DNA from: Opitutaceae bacterium
GTDB taxonomy: Bacteria; Verrucomicrobiota; Verrucomicrobiia; Opitutales; Opitutaceae
Reading direction: 5' to 3'
Length of the DNA: 64,000 nucleotides
NCBI GenBank assembly: GCA_030693515.1
Contig: JAUYAK010000119.1
Span: 1 to 64,000, forward strand
Position 1 is the first letter of the stretch. Every line of letters begins with the position of its first letter. Positions 1 through 8,824 of this stretch are shown here, in pieces. The position numbers and the translations under genes are program-made. A model generated the notes under the pieces. It did no database searches. It was not told where the DNA came from and worked only from the letters and a program-made list of their open reading frames with translations.

Positions 1-1085
1 GCGGCGGGCGCGGGCCCGGCGTCGAGTGCGGCGGGGATGAGGCGGGTGGCGGCGGTCTGCTGCCCGCGCAGCACGCGCGCGGCGATCTGTTCGCGGTCGA
101 TGGCGAGAGCGAGAGCGCGACGGACACGGATGTCGTCGAGCGGCTTGCGGGTGGTGTTGAATGCGAGGTAGCGCGTCTCGATCATCGGCGCGCGGTGCAG
201 TTCGGCGGAGCGATCACGCGCGTAGGTTTCCACTTTGCTCGACGGGACCGCCATCGTGGCGTCGAGCTGGCCGGCGCGGTAGGCGCGCTCCTCGCTGTCG
301 CCGTCGTCGAAGTGGAGGAACTGAATCTCGCCCAGCTGCACGCTTGCGGCGCCGTGCCACGACGGATTGCGGCGGACGACGATGCGCTGGTGGGCGCGCC
401 ACTCGGCGAGGCGGAAGGGGCCGTTGCCCACGAAGTTTTCCGGGCGCGTCCAGTTGCGGCCGTGTTGCGCGATGACATCGGCGCGCACGGGCAGCCACGG
501 GCCGCTCGCGACATAGTGCGGAAAACGCGGCGTCGGCTCGGCCAGGGTGACGACGAGCGTGTGCGCATCGGCGGCACGGAAACCGACCTCGGAAAAGTCC
601 GCGAGTGCACCCGTGACGAAGGCGCGCGCGTTTTTCACCGGGAAAAATACGCCCGCCTTGGGCGCGGCGGTGGCCGGCGTGAGCAGCCGGCGATACGCCT
701 CGACGAAGTGCGTGGCTGTGACCGGCTCGCCGTCGGACCAGCGGGCCTCGGGCCGCAGGTGAAAGGTGTAGGTGAGTCCGTCGGACGAGACCTCGTAGTT
801 TGTCGCGACTCCCGGCTGCGGGTCGCCGCCGTTGGCGCCAGGGATGAGCAGGCCCTCGAGCAGGGTGCGCTCAACGGCGAATTCGTCGGGCAGCGTGGTG
901 CGCGCCGGATCGAGCGAACCGGGCTCGTTGCGTTGGGAGAGGCGGAGGGTTTGCCCGGGAGCGGAGGCGGGGTCGCGTTTCGCGCAGCCGGGAAAAAGAA
1001 CGGACGCGAGCACCGCGACCGCGAGAGGCCGGATGAAGCCAGACAGGCGGGCGAGCAGGTTATTTTTTCGCTTTGGTGCGGACAC
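1..1085 (-). CDS. Peptide ABC transporter substrate-binding lipoprotein, partial (3' end outside window)
   Basis: Extracytoplasmic solute-binding protein of family 5 (OppA/DppA type), which captures oligopeptides for an ABC importer. The frame is open from the left window edge. It opens with a basic N-terminus, a hydrophobic stretch and a lipobox-like LFPGC followed by AKRD. After that come family hallmarks: RNEPGSLDPA, then DGLTYTFHLRPEARWSDGEP and an IRVRRALALAIDRE segment near the edge. No ATG fits, so the start taken is a GTG giving MSAPKRKNNLL. It is a paralogue of the protein at 1697-3325, sharing segment order and many motifs. No permease or ATPase gene is in view, so the peptide specificity is unknown. 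Confidence 0.85.
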   Translation of the reverse strand, partial: MSAPKRKNNLLARLSGFIRPLAVAVLASVLFPGCAKRDPASAPGQTLRLSQRNEPGSLDPARTTLPDEFAVERTLLEGLLIPGANGGDPQPGVATNYEVSSDGLTYTFHLRPEARWSDGEPVTATHFVEAYRRLLTPATAAPKAGVFFPVKNARAFVTGALADFSEVGFRAADAHTLVVTLAEPTPRFPHYVASGPWLPVRADVIAQHGRNWTRPENFVGNGPFRLAEWRAHQRIVVRRNPSWHGAASVQLGEIQFLHFDDGDSEERAYRAGQLDATMAVPSSKVETYARDRSAELHRAPMIETRYLAFNTTRKPLDDIRVRRALALAIDREQIAARVLRGQQTAATRLIPAALDAGPAPA

Positions 1086-1145
1086 GGGTCAGGCGGGGTG
1101 TCGGATGTTTGTCTATTGGGACGTCGGAAAAATCGCAGAAAGACG

Positions 1146-1219
1146 GGGCGGCTCTCCGAGCCGCCCGGAGTTTGTGCGGTGAATCACCCTTGAACCCAGG
1201 CCGGCTCGGAGAGCCGGCC
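1146..1219. repeat. Pair of inverted intergenic palindromes
   Basis: Two hairpins stand in inverted orientation: GGGCGGCTC-TCC-GAGCCGCCC at 1146-1166 and GGCCGGCTC-GGA-GAGCCGGCC at 1199-1219. The loop triplets are complementary, so the second is an inverted, slightly diverged copy of the first. They resemble the other GC-rich palindromes at gene ends in this window. The second lies inside the 3' end of the truncated DUF1016 frame. Confidence 0.75.
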
Positions 1220-1588
1220 CCACCTTTTTAGACGCCCTCTGACGGGCGGTTGGAGCATGTGTGTCACGGGCCGTGGCACAATTTCGATCGCCGCCCACGC
1301 CTCGGCGAACATGCGCATGTCGTTCAGGTTTCTGGCCGAGAACCCGCCCATCTCGGGGAACTCCGCGGTCAAATCCTTCGCCAATCGCTCCACGACCTTG
1401 GTGCCCCAGCCTTGGGCTTTTGGCGCACGCAAGATTTCCCGGCCGAGGTGCCAGTAGGGCAAAATCGGCTCGCGGTTGACCGACAGCGCGGCCTTCACCT
1501 GCGCGGTGCGGACGCGGGGCTTCAGGCCGGCGAGCAGCGGAGCGTAACCGGCTGCGAGGGCGGAGTTCTTCTTCTGGCGCGCCTTCAT
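1184..1588 (-). pseudogene. Truncated DUF1016 (YhcG-type nuclease) N-terminal domain
   Basis: The readable part is a DUF1016 N-terminal domain: LLAGLKPRVRTAQVKAALSV, REPILPYWHLGREIL, QGWGTKVVERLAKDL and PEMGGFSARNLNDMRMFAEAW. Complete family members continue from here into a PD-(D/E)XK nuclease-like domain of about 200 more residues. Here similarity stops after AEAW. The last 30 or so residues are low-quality sequence that reads through a palindromic repeat to a stop. The start used is ATG at 1588 (MKARQKK); an in-frame ATG lies 18 nt upstream. I read it as a degraded gene remnant between two solute-binding protein paralogues. A short expressed protein cannot be excluded. Confidence 0.65.
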
Positions 1589-1696
1589 GGGATACGAGCG
1601 GTTCAAACTGCCGGAGCGGGGTTGTCCTCTGAGGGGCGTGGAATCTGCACGGCCGGGTCGGCAGGGGAAGAGTCGTGGCGCGGGCCGGCCGTGAGC

Positions 1697-3325
1697 CTAT
1701 CGCTCCAGGGAAACGTGATCGTAGATGAGACTGTCGAGCGAGGTGGGCTCCCAATTTTTCACGACCGGCTGGATGAGGTAGGCGTGGGTGTTGTAATAGA
1801 GCGGGGAGATCGGCGCGGCATCGAGCAGCAGGACTTCCGCCTTTTGCAGCAGGGCGGAGCGGGCGGCCGGATCGAGGGTGCGCGCCGCGTTGGCGAGCAG
1901 GGCGTCGTAGTCGGCGTTTTTCCAGCCGGTGTGGTTGTTGCCCGAGTCGCTCAGGAACATGTCAAGAAACGTCGTGGCGTCGAAGTAATCGCCGATCCAG
2001 TCGGAGAGGAGGATCTGGTAGTTCCCGGCGCGGCGCTCGGCGTAGATCACCTTCTGGTCCTGCTTGAGCACGCGCACGTCGAGGCCGAGGTCGCGGCGCC
2101 AGAATTCCTGCACGGCTTCGCCGACGAGGGGGCCGCTGCCCTTCGTGGGGATGAGGAGCTCGATCGGGGGGAGGCGGCGGGCCTCGGTGTAGCCGGCCTC
2201 GGTGAGGAGGTCGCGGGCAGCCGCCAGATCGCTGAGCGGGCGCACGGGAGGCGTGTAGTCGGAGAGGCCGGGCGGGGTGAAGGCGGCGGCAGGCTGCTGG
2301 CCGGCGAGGAGAATTCTCGTGGTGAGGACCTGGCGGTCGAGGGCCAGCGAGAGCGCGCGGCGCACGCGCGGATCGTCGAACGGGGGGCGGCGAACGTTGA
2401 AGCGGAGGAAATAGGTGTTGAAGTAAGTGTCGGTGCGGAGGAGCTGCGACTGGTTGTTGCGGTAAGCGGCGACCTTGTTCATGGGGAACTGGTCGGTGAC
2501 GTGGAGCTGGCCGGCACGGAAGGCGCGTTCCTGTGTGTCGGCGCTTTCGATCGGGAAAAAGACCATCGCACGGAGGCGGACGTTGGCGGCGTTCCAGTAA
2601 GTTTCGGATTTTTCTATGCGGATGTGCTGGGCAGGAATCCATTCCTTCAGGGTGAAGGGACCGCTGGTCACCATTTTTCCAGGGCGGGTCCAGGCGGTGC
2701 CGCGGCGGTAGAGGTCGCCGTGGGCCGCGATGGCCCGCACGGGCAGGGGCGACCAGACGGACTGATCGAGGAGGCCGATGAAGTAAGGCAGCGGCCGCTC
2801 AAGGGTGATGCGCACGGTGTGAGCATCAAGGGCGGCGAGGCCGACGGCGGAGAAATCGCCGGTGGATTTGTTGAACGCCTCGGCGCCCTTGATGCAGTAG
2901 AACTGGTAGGCGTAGTCGGCAGCGAGCGAAGGCGTGAGCGCGCGGCGCCAGGAATCGATGCAGTCCTGCGCGGTGAGCGGTTCGCCGTTCGACCAGCGCG
3001 CGGTGGGGCGGAGGTGAAACGTGTAAACGAGGCCGTCGGCGGAAATGTCCCAGCGCTCGGCGAGGGCGGGAATGGGGCGGAGGGTTTTTCCGTCGGTGCG
3101 GACCAGACGATCAAAGAGTGCGGAGAAGATTTTCCCCTCGGCGATCCCGACGACGACGTGCGGATCGAGATCGGAGGGATCGACGTCGATGGCGCGGAGG
3201 ACGGTTTGCTCACGGAGGGCGCGGTCGACGGGCAGTTCACGCTTTGCGCAGGAGGTGGCGGACAGCAGCCAGAGGCCGGCAGCCAGAGGCCAGAGAAAGG
3301 AAAACGAGGGGCGGGAAAATTTCAT
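1697..3325 (-). CDS. Peptide ABC transporter substrate-binding lipoprotein (family 5)
   Basis: Periplasmic oligopeptide-binding protein of 542 residues, the usual length for OppA-type proteins. It has a lipoprotein signal (hydrophobic stretch ending LSATSCAKRE). The family 5 core follows: DVDPSDLDPHVVVGIAEGKI, then DGLVYTFHLRPTARWSNGEP, then DPRVRRALSLALDRQVLT. The C-terminal lobe contains NHTGWKNADYDALL. Its ATG overlaps the ispF stop as ATGA, so it is probably translationally coupled to the isoprenoid genes. The frame stays open well upstream of this ATG, but that stretch is antisense-like low-complexity sequence over ispF/ispD. No transporter subunits are adjacent. Confidence 0.9.
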   Translation of the reverse strand: MKFSRPSFSFLWPLAAGLWLLSATSCAKRELPVDRALREQTVLRAIDVDPSDLDPHVVVGIAEGKIFSALFDRLVRTDGKTLRPIPALAERWDISADGLVYTFHLRPTARWSNGEPLTAQDCIDSWRRALTPSLAADYAYQFYCIKGAEAFNKSTGDFSAVGLAALDAHTVRITLERPLPYFIGLLDQSVWSPLPVRAIAAHGDLYRRGTAWTRPGKMVTSGPFTLKEWIPAQHIRIEKSETYWNAANVRLRAMVFFPIESADTQERAFRAGQLHVTDQFPMNKVAAYRNNQSQLLRTDTYFNTYFLRFNVRRPPFDDPRVRRALSLALDRQVLTTRILLAGQQPAAAFTPPGLSDYTPPVRPLSDLAAARDLLTEAGYTEARRLPPIELLIPTKGSGPLVGEAVQEFWRRDLGLDVRVLKQDQKVIYAERRAGNYQILLSDWIGDYFDATTFLDMFLSDSGNNHTGWKNADYDALLANAARTLDPAARSALLQKAEVLLLDAAPISPLYYNTHAYLIQPVVKNWEPTSLDSLIYDHVSLER

Positions 3326-3801
3326 GAGCGGGAAAGGAGTGCGACGGCGTGGGCGGCGATGGCGAGGCCGCGGCCGAGATCGCCGACGCCTTCGTTGGTG
3401 GTGGCCTTGAGGCCGATCTCGTCGGGGAGGAGGCCGGTGGATTGGGCCAGGGCGGCCTTCATCGCGGCGAGGTGCGGATAGATTTTCGGTTTCTCGGCGA
3501 TGACGGTGGCGTCGATGTTCGAGAGGTTGAAGCCGAGCTGGGTGATCTCGGCGACGACGCGCTGAAGGAGGAGCTGCGAGTCGATGTTGCGGTAGGCCGG
3601 ATCGGTATTGGGAAAGAAGTGGCCGATGTCGGGCAGGCCGGCGGCGCCGAGGAGGGCATCGCAGATAGCGTGAGTGAGGCAGTCGGCATCGCTGTGGCCG
3701 TCGAGGCCGTAGTCGGTGTCGAACTTGACGCCGCCGAGCACGAGCGGCCGGCCCGCGACGAGGCGGTGGATGTCGTAGCCGTGGCCGATGCGAAACTTCA
3801 T
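3322..3801 (-). CDS. ispF: 2-C-methyl-D-erythritol 2,4-cyclodiphosphate synthase
   Basis: MEP-pathway enzyme that converts CDP-ME 2-phosphate to ME-cPP with release of CMP. The protein is 159 residues, the normal IspF length. Visible motifs are the metal-binding GYDIHRLVAGRPLVLGG near the N-terminus, DGHSDADCLTHAICDALLGA, and DIGHFFPNTDPAYRNIDS. The C-terminal KATTNEGVGDLGRG is the conserved T-T-E-x-GF/G-like segment. It overlaps ispD upstream (ATGA at 3798-3801) and the solute-binding protein downstream (ATGA), so the three are probably one transcript. ispD-ispF adjacency is common in bacteria. Confidence 0.97.
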   Translation of the reverse strand: MKFRIGHGYDIHRLVAGRPLVLGGVKFDTDYGLDGHSDADCLTHAICDALLGAAGLPDIGHFFPNTDPAYRNIDSQLLLQRVVAEITQLGFNLSNIDATVIAEKPKIYPHLAAMKAALAQSTGLLPDEIGLKATTNEGVGDLGRGLAIAAHAVALLSRS

Positions 3802-4484
3802 GGGGTGGCCGTTTCCCGTGAGAGCAGAAATTCCAAGTAGGCGAGGTCGGCCGGCGTGGTGAGCTTCGGATTCGGATGCGGGTTCTCGAGGAGCGCGATG
3901 GGGTGGTCGAGCTTTTCGACGGCCTGGGCGTCGTCGGTGATGGCGAGCTTCTTCTTGGCGACGCGAGCGTAGGCACGCTCGATGAGTTCGCGCGAGAAAA
4001 CCTGCGGGGTCTCCATCGCCCAGAGGCGGCTGCGATCGAGGGTGCGGAGGTGGCCGCCGCTGCGGTGCTTCTTGATCGTGTCGGTCACGCGGTGGGCGAG
4101 GACGACGGCGTGCTCGCGGCGGACGATCTTGTGGAGGGCGACGAGCTGCTCCGGGCGGACGAGCGGGCGGGCGCAGTCGTGGATGAAGACGTGCTCGATG
4201 TCGGCGGGCAGGACGGCGAGGGCGTTGCGCACGGAGTCCTGGCGTTCGCGGCCGCCCTGCACGAGCGTCGAGGGCGTCGGCGCGTAGGCGGAGAGTTCGA
4301 TCATCTGCTTCTGGTCGCGGTAAACGACGACGTAGAGGTCCGCGATCATGCTGCGCATGAAGGCGGCGGCGGAGTAGGCGAAGACGGGGCGGCCGGCCAG
4401 CGGGGCGAGGACTTTGTCGGTAACGGTGCCGGCCATGCGGGAGCCGTTGCCGGCGGCGAGGAGGATGGCGGCGGTGCGGGACAT
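3798..4484 (-). CDS. ispD: 2-C-methyl-D-erythritol 4-phosphate cytidylyltransferase
   Basis: Transfers CMP from CTP to MEP, the third step of the non-mevalonate isoprenoid pathway. The 228-residue protein begins with the nucleotide-binding AAILLAAGNGSRM and a conserved lysine in TDKVLAPLAGRPV. It continues with GGRERQDSVRNAL, FIHDCARPLV and the C-terminal TPADLAYLE typical of IspD. The ATG at 4484 is chosen because the family signature starts immediately after it. The open frame upstream overlaps pyrF and has no similarity. The stop overlaps the ispF start. Confidence 0.96.
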   Translation of the reverse strand: MSRTAAILLAAGNGSRMAGTVTDKVLAPLAGRPVFAYSAAAFMRSMIADLYVVVYRDQKQMIELSAYAPTPSTLVQGGRERQDSVRNALAVLPADIEHVFIHDCARPLVRPEQLVALHKIVRREHAVVLAHRVTDTIKKHRSGGHLRTLDRSRLWAMETPQVFSRELIERAYARVAKKKLAITDDAQAVEKLDHPIALLENPHPNPKLTTPADLAYLEFLLSRETATP

Positions 4485-4521
4485 GGGGTGAAATTGAAGG
4501 TTGAGAGACGGAAACAGAATC

Positions 4522-4541
4522 GCCCGCAAGCGGGCTCCTAC
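4522..4541. repeat. GTAGGAGCCCGC-type palindrome at the pyrF 3' end
   Basis: GCCCGC-AA-GCGGGC (4522-4535) followed by TCCTAC. On the minus strand it reads GTAGGAGCCCGCTTGCGGGC. The TAG in the flank is the stop codon of pyrF (4538-4540), so the repeat was either inserted at the gene end or supplies its terminus. Confidence 0.75.
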
Positions 4542-5233
4542 ACGGATCCGAGCTCGGCGAGAATCGCGCGGGCGGCGGCGGCGGGATCGGGGGCTTTGAA
4601 GATGGGACGGCCGACGACGATGTAGGTCGCGCCGGCGCGGGCGGCTTCGGCGGGCGTCATGATGCGCGTCTGGTCGTCGGCCTTGGCGTCGCGCGGGCGG
4701 ATGCCGGGGGTGACGAGCGCGACGCCTGGCGGCAGCACGGCGCGAAGCGGGGCGATCTCGAGCGGCGAGCAGACGAGACCGCGGAGGCCGGAATCGGCGG
4801 CGAGGCGGCCGAGGCGCACGACCTGTTTTTCGGGTGAATCGCTCGGGCCGGTCTCGGCGAGGCCGGCGGCGCTCATCGAGGTGAGCACGGTCACACCCAG
4901 CAGGAGCAGATCGGGTTTGTGCTGCTGCTGGGCTTTCACGGCCCACTGCATCATCTCGCGGCCGCCGCAGGTATGAAGCGTGAGCATGCCGATGGGGAGC
5001 TGGGCGCAGGACTCGACGGCTTTGGCGACGGTGTTGGGGATGTCGTGGAGCTTGAGATCGAGGAAGACGCTGAAGCCCAGGCCGGCGATTTCGCGGACGC
5101 AATCGGGGCCGCAGGCGGTGAACATCTCGAGGCCCACCTTGACCCAGCGCACGGTGCCTTGGAGCTGGCGGAGAACCGGAGCGACTTCGCGCGGGGATTG
5201 GGCGTCGAGGACGAGGATGAGATCGCAGGGCAT
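4538..5233 (-). CDS. pyrF: Orotidine-5'-phosphate decarboxylase
   Basis: Last step of de novo UMP synthesis, OMP to UMP plus CO2. The 231-residue protein is of the bacterial type 1 family. It shows LILVLDAQSPREV at the N-terminus, VKVGLEMFTACGPD, and the catalytic D-x-K-x-x-D element in VFLDLKLHDIPNTV. The phosphate-binding end is GATYIVVGRPIFKAPDPA. The start MPCDLILVLD at 5233 fits the family; an in-frame ATG 24 nt upstream would add an unsupported leader. The stop lies inside a palindromic repeat. ispD lies 53 bp downstream on the same strand. Confidence 0.95.
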   Translation of the reverse strand: MPCDLILVLDAQSPREVAPVLRQLQGTVRWVKVGLEMFTACGPDCVREIAGLGFSVFLDLKLHDIPNTVAKAVESCAQLPIGMLTLHTCGGREMMQWAVKAQQQHKPDLLLLGVTVLTSMSAAGLAETGPSDSPEKQVVRLGRLAADSGLRGLVCSPLEIAPLRAVLPPGVALVTPGIRPRDAKADDQTRIMTPAEAARAGATYIVVGRPIFKAPDPAAAARAILAELGSV

Positions 5234-5314
5234 CGGAGGGAGACCACTAATGAACACTAAAGGATACTAATGAAGGCTAAATTCGACGGTCTGGATTAGT
5301 GAACGCGAGTGTGC

Positions 5315-6214
5315 ATGAGTGGTTCATTCACCGTGGACGCCCTTTCGATTTTCGCTCCGGCCAAGCTCAACCTCTACCTCGCGGTCACCGGGCGGCGAGC
5401 CGATGGGTTTCACGATTTGGTGTCGGTCGTGTCACAAACTGATTTCGGCGATACGCTGCGGATCGAGCCGGCGGCGGGGTTTTCGCTCACCTGCGACGAT
5501 CCGGCGGTGCCGGCGGATGAGAGCAACTTGGTCCTCAAGGCCGCGCGGGCCTTTGCGGCGGCGACCGGATGGCGGGGCGGCGCGAAGTTTGCCCTGACGA
5601 AACGCATCCCGGCGGGCGCGGGTCTCGGGGGTGGGAGCAGCGATGCGGTCGCGGCGCTGCGCGGCCTCAACCAGCTCGCGGGCGAGCCGCTGGGCGCGGG
5701 CGAGTTGGAAAGGCTGGCGGCCCAACTGGGCTCCGATTGTCCGTTGTTCCTCCAGGCGGGGCCGGTCGTCTTGCGCGGGCGGGGCGAGCGCATCGCGGCG
5801 CTGCCGGTGGCCGCTGCGCGCCGATTGACCGGCCGCCGCGTGCTCGTGTTCAAGCCGGACTTCGGCATCGCCACGCCGTGGGCCTACGCGCGGCTGGCGG
5901 CGGCGGCACCGGCGAGCTACCGGCCCGCGGCCGAGGCGGAGACGCGGCTCGCGGCATGGATCGCCGAAGTCCAGGCCCCGGCGGAAAAACTGCTTTTCAA
6001 CAACATGGAGCCGCCCGCCTTTGCGAAGTTCCTTGCGCTGCCGGCGCTGCTGGCCGAGCTGCGGGTGACGTTTGGGTTGCAGCCGCGCATGAGTGGCAGC
6101 GGGAGCGCCTGCTTCGCGTTGCTCGGCGCCGATACGGATGCGGTGCCCATTGTGGCGGCGGTGCGCGCGGCGTGGGGTGGGTCGGCGTTTGTGACGGAGG
6201 CGCGGCTGACGTAG
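5315..6214 (+). CDS. ispE: 4-diphosphocytidyl-2-C-methyl-D-erythritol kinase
   Basis: GHMP-family kinase that phosphorylates CDP-ME in the MEP pathway. It is 299 residues from ATG 5315. It opens with the IspE signature APAKLNLYLAVTGRRADGFHDL, has the GHMP glycine-rich loop PAGAGLGGGSSDAVAALR and LGSDCPLFL, and ends with the C-terminal MSGSGSACFAL. It is divergent from pyrF/ispD/ispF across about 80 bp, which must hold promoters for both sides. All three middle MEP steps are therefore within 3 kb. Confidence 0.95.
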   Translation: MSGSFTVDALSIFAPAKLNLYLAVTGRRADGFHDLVSVVSQTDFGDTLRIEPAAGFSLTCDDPAVPADESNLVLKAARAFAAATGWRGGAKFALTKRIPAGAGLGGGSSDAVAALRGLNQLAGEPLGAGELERLAAQLGSDCPLFLQAGPVVLRGRGERIAALPVAAARRLTGRRVLVFKPDFGIATPWAYARLAAAAPASYRPAAEAETRLAAWIAEVQAPAEKLLFNNMEPPAFAKFLALPALLAELRVTFGLQPRMSGSGSACFALLGADTDAVPIVAAVRAAWGGSAFVTEARLT

Positions 6215-6303
6215 ATACAGGTTGACCCGTTTCATGCGCGCCGCGTTATCGTGCGGCGTCGCCTCGAAACCCCTCGGGGCCGCAATCGTCAGTTCAGCCC
6301 TTA

Positions 6304-8067
6304 ATGGATTCCCGCGCGAAGACCGAAACCACCATCGCAGGCATCGCCGCCTCGCCAGGAATCGCGTATGGGCAGATTTTTGTCTATTTGCAAAGTTCGG
6401 TCGAGGTGCCGAGCTACATCGTCGAGCCGGCGCAGCAGGCGGCGGAGGTGGAGCGCTTCGAGCGCGCGATCGTCGCGACCCGCCAGCAGATCTCGAAGAT
6501 TAAGCACGAGGTGGAGAAGAACATCGGCCCGGAGGAGGCCGCGATCTTCGACGCCCACCTGATGGTGCTCGACGATCCGGCGCTGATCGCCGAGACGGTG
6601 CGCGATCTCGAGACGACGGGGCAGAACATCGAGACCAGTTTCCAGCGGGTGGCCGGGCGCTACATCAAGGCCTTCTCGGAGTTCGAGGACCGGTTCCTCG
6701 CCGAGCGCGCGGTGGATTTGCGCGATGTCGCGCAGCGCCTGCTGAAGAACCTGATGGGCCATGACGAGACCTCGCTGCGGCACCTCGCCGGCCAGCGGAT
6801 CATCGTCGCGAGCGACATCGCGCCCTCGGAGTCCGCCACGCTGGATCGCTCGGCGGCGCTGGCGCTGGCGCTCAATTCCGGCAGCCGCACGAGCCACGCC
6901 GCGATCGTGGCGCGCTCGATGAAGATCCCGTCGGTCGTCGGCCTGCACGACCTCACGGCGCGCGTCCACAACGGCGACTGGGCCATCGTGGACGGCTACG
7001 ACGGCCTCGTGATCGTCAACCCGACGGAGAGCACGCTCTTCCGCTACGGAAAAATCCAGGAGAAGAAAAAATCCTTCGAGGCGCGCCTGCTGGAGAGCAA
7101 CCGCGAGCCCGCGGTGACGCTCGACGGCGTGGCGGTGACGCTGCTCGCCAACATCGAGAAGGCGGAGGAGGTCGCCGCGGCGAAGAGCTACCGCGCCGAG
7201 GGAGTCGGCCTTTACCGCACCGAGTTTTTGTTCCTCGCCGGCTCGCATATCCCGAGCGAGGAGGAGCAGTTCGCCGCCTACCGGGCCGCGGTCGAGGCCA
7301 TGGCGCCCCAGTCCGTGATTATCCGCACGCTCGACATCGGTGGCGACAAGCCGATGGCGGGCAAGTCGGACCTCTTCCCAAAGGAGAACAACCCCTTCAT
7401 GGGCTTCCGCGCGATCCGGTTCTGCCTCGCGCATCCGGATATTTTCAAGGACCAGCTCCGCGCGATCCTGCGGGCGAGCGCATTTGGCCGCGTGAAGATC
7501 ATGTATCCCATGATCAGCGGGGTGGGCGAACTCGCGCGCGCCAACGCCGTGCTGGCGGAGTGCCGCGACGAGCTGCGCGCAGGGGGCGTGCGGTTCGACG
7601 AGGCGATCGAGGTCGGCACGATGATCGAGATTCCGAGCGCGGCGATGACCGCGGACCTGCTCGCGAAACGCTGCGCGTTCTTCAGCATCGGCACCAACGA
7701 TCTCATCCAATACCTGCTCGCGATCGACCGGGTGAACGACCGGATCGCGCACCTCTACGAGCCCACCCACCCGGCGGTGATCCGCACGCTGCGGCACATC
7801 GTCCATGAGGCGCACGCGGGCAAAATTCCGGTGGGTGTGTGCGGCGAGATGGGCGGCGATCCGGTCTTTGCCCCGCTGCTGCTCGGGCTGGGGGTGGACA
7901 GCCTCAGCATGTCGCCCTCGTGGCTGCCCGCGGTGCGCTACATCGTCCGGGCGATGACGATGGCCGACGCGCGTGCGCTCGCCGCGGAAGCCCTGGCGCT
8001 GGACTCGGCGGCGGAGATCTACGCGCGGTGCGACGCCTTCTACCGCGCCCGGGTGAAAATCGACTAG
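6304..8067 (+). CDS. ptsI: Phosphoenolpyruvate-protein phosphotransferase (PTS enzyme I)
   Basis: Takes phosphate from PEP onto a histidine and passes it to HPr, the entry step of the PTS. The 587-residue length is normal for enzyme I. The N-terminal GIAASPGIAYGQ, the phospho-histidine site GSRTSHAAIVARSM and the PEP-binding TIM-barrel motifs are all present: GVGLYRTEFLFL, DIGGDKP, NPFMGFRAIR, FFSIGTNDLIQYLLAIDR and VGVCGEMGGDP. No HPr or enzyme II genes are nearby. In such bacteria enzyme I often serves a regulatory (HPr kinase-type) PTS, but nothing here decides this. Confidence 0.95.
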   Translation: MDSRAKTETTIAGIAASPGIAYGQIFVYLQSSVEVPSYIVEPAQQAAEVERFERAIVATRQQISKIKHEVEKNIGPEEAAIFDAHLMVLDDPALIAETVRDLETTGQNIETSFQRVAGRYIKAFSEFEDRFLAERAVDLRDVAQRLLKNLMGHDETSLRHLAGQRIIVASDIAPSESATLDRSAALALALNSGSRTSHAAIVARSMKIPSVVGLHDLTARVHNGDWAIVDGYDGLVIVNPTESTLFRYGKIQEKKKSFEARLLESNREPAVTLDGVAVTLLANIEKAEEVAAAKSYRAEGVGLYRTEFLFLAGSHIPSEEEQFAAYRAAVEAMAPQSVIIRTLDIGGDKPMAGKSDLFPKENNPFMGFRAIRFCLAHPDIFKDQLRAILRASAFGRVKIMYPMISGVGELARANAVLAECRDELRAGGVRFDEAIEVGTMIEIPSAAMTADLLAKRCAFFSIGTNDLIQYLLAIDRVNDRIAHLYEPTHPAVIRTLRHIVHEAHAGKIPVGVCGEMGGDPVFAPLLLGLGVDSLSMSPSWLPAVRYIVRAMTMADARALAAEALALDSAAEIYARCDAFYRARVKID

Positions 8068-8139
8068 CGGCGGTAACAGCGCCGTCACACCTCTGGATTT
8101 GCCATTTTCCGCGCGCCGCACAACTAGGGCGGGACACAG

Positions 8140-8811
8140 ATGAAATTCCCCGCTTGTCGCACTCGTTTGCCAGTCTGGGCCTTGGCCGCGGCCTTCGCCT
8201 GCACCGGCTTCGGCTGCCTCAGTATCTTGATGCCCAAGCACCGCGTGATCGTCGATGCGATCGCGGCGCCGGGCGTCGCCAAGCCCAGCGGCATGTCCTA
8301 CCGGCTGCTCGCGAAAAAATCCACCGTCGCGCAGTCCCAGATGCAGGTGGCCGCGGTCAAGGCGTGCATCGACGCGGGCTTGACCGGCATCGGGATGTTC
8401 GAGGCGCCGGCCAACGCGGCGCCGGATCTTTTCATCGAGGTGGGTTTCGGCACCTACACGGGCGGCCGCGTCGATCCCTCGGCGCGCGAGACGTTCCTGC
8501 AGCTCTCGGCGCGCGACAATCCCACCAAGGGCATCAACAGTGGCACGGGCCAGGAACTGTGGGATGTGCGCGTGGCGGTGTTTGGCGTGGCCGGGGCGGT
8601 CGAGGCGGTGATGCCGCTGCTTTCCACCGTCGCCTCGCAGAATGTGGCGACCGATTCGCGTTTCGAGACGAAGATCGAGGTGCCGAAAAATTCGCCGGTG
8701 GTAAAAGCCGTCCGGGAGACCGCGGTGAAAGCGCTGGAGGAGCAGAGCCCGACGCCTCCGGCTGGCGCTTCGGGTAGGCCGGCGGCCGCGCTGCCTCAGC
8801 CGGTGCGATAG
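8140..8811 (+). CDS. Predicted lipoprotein of unknown function (DUF4136-like)
   Basis: A 223-residue protein with a signal sequence ending in the lipobox-like TGFGC followed by LSILMP, so it is probably a lipoprotein. The body (YRLLAKKSTVAQSQMQVAAV, then IDAGLTGIGMFEAPANAAPD, IEVGFGTYTGG) recalls DUF4136 outer-membrane lipoproteins, but the match is by eye and weak. The C-terminus is alanine/proline-rich. It follows ptsI by 72 bp and converges with a glycosyltransferase. Both stop codons lie in one palindrome. Confidence 0.6.
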   Translation: MKFPACRTRLPVWALAAAFACTGFGCLSILMPKHRVIVDAIAAPGVAKPSGMSYRLLAKKSTVAQSQMQVAAVKACIDAGLTGIGMFEAPANAAPDLFIEVGFGTYTGGRVDPSARETFLQLSARDNPTKGINSGTGQELWDVRVAVFGVAGAVEAVMPLLSTVASQNVATDSRFETKIEVPKNSPVVKAVRETAVKALEEQSPTPPAGASGRPAAALPQPVR

Positions 8812-8824
8812 CGCGGCCGCGCTA
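8809..8824. terminator. Perfect 16-bp palindrome containing both convergent stop codons
   Basis: TAGCGCGGCCGCGCTA starts with the TAG stop of the plus-strand lipoprotein and ends with the TAG stop (as CTA) of the minus-strand glycosyltransferase. It could form a short bidirectional hairpin. There is no T tract, so intrinsic termination is uncertain. Confidence 0.5.

Noticed and set aside
1250-3481. Long plus-strand open frame opposite the solute-binding protein gene
   Set aside because: It is antisense to a gene with clear family motifs; its translation is glycine/valine/glutamate-rich low-complexity sequence typical of shadow frames in high-GC DNA.
6301-8241. Long minus-strand open frame opposite ptsI
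   Set aside because: Mirror frame of the enzyme I gene; rich in arginine, aspartate and histidine with no family motif.
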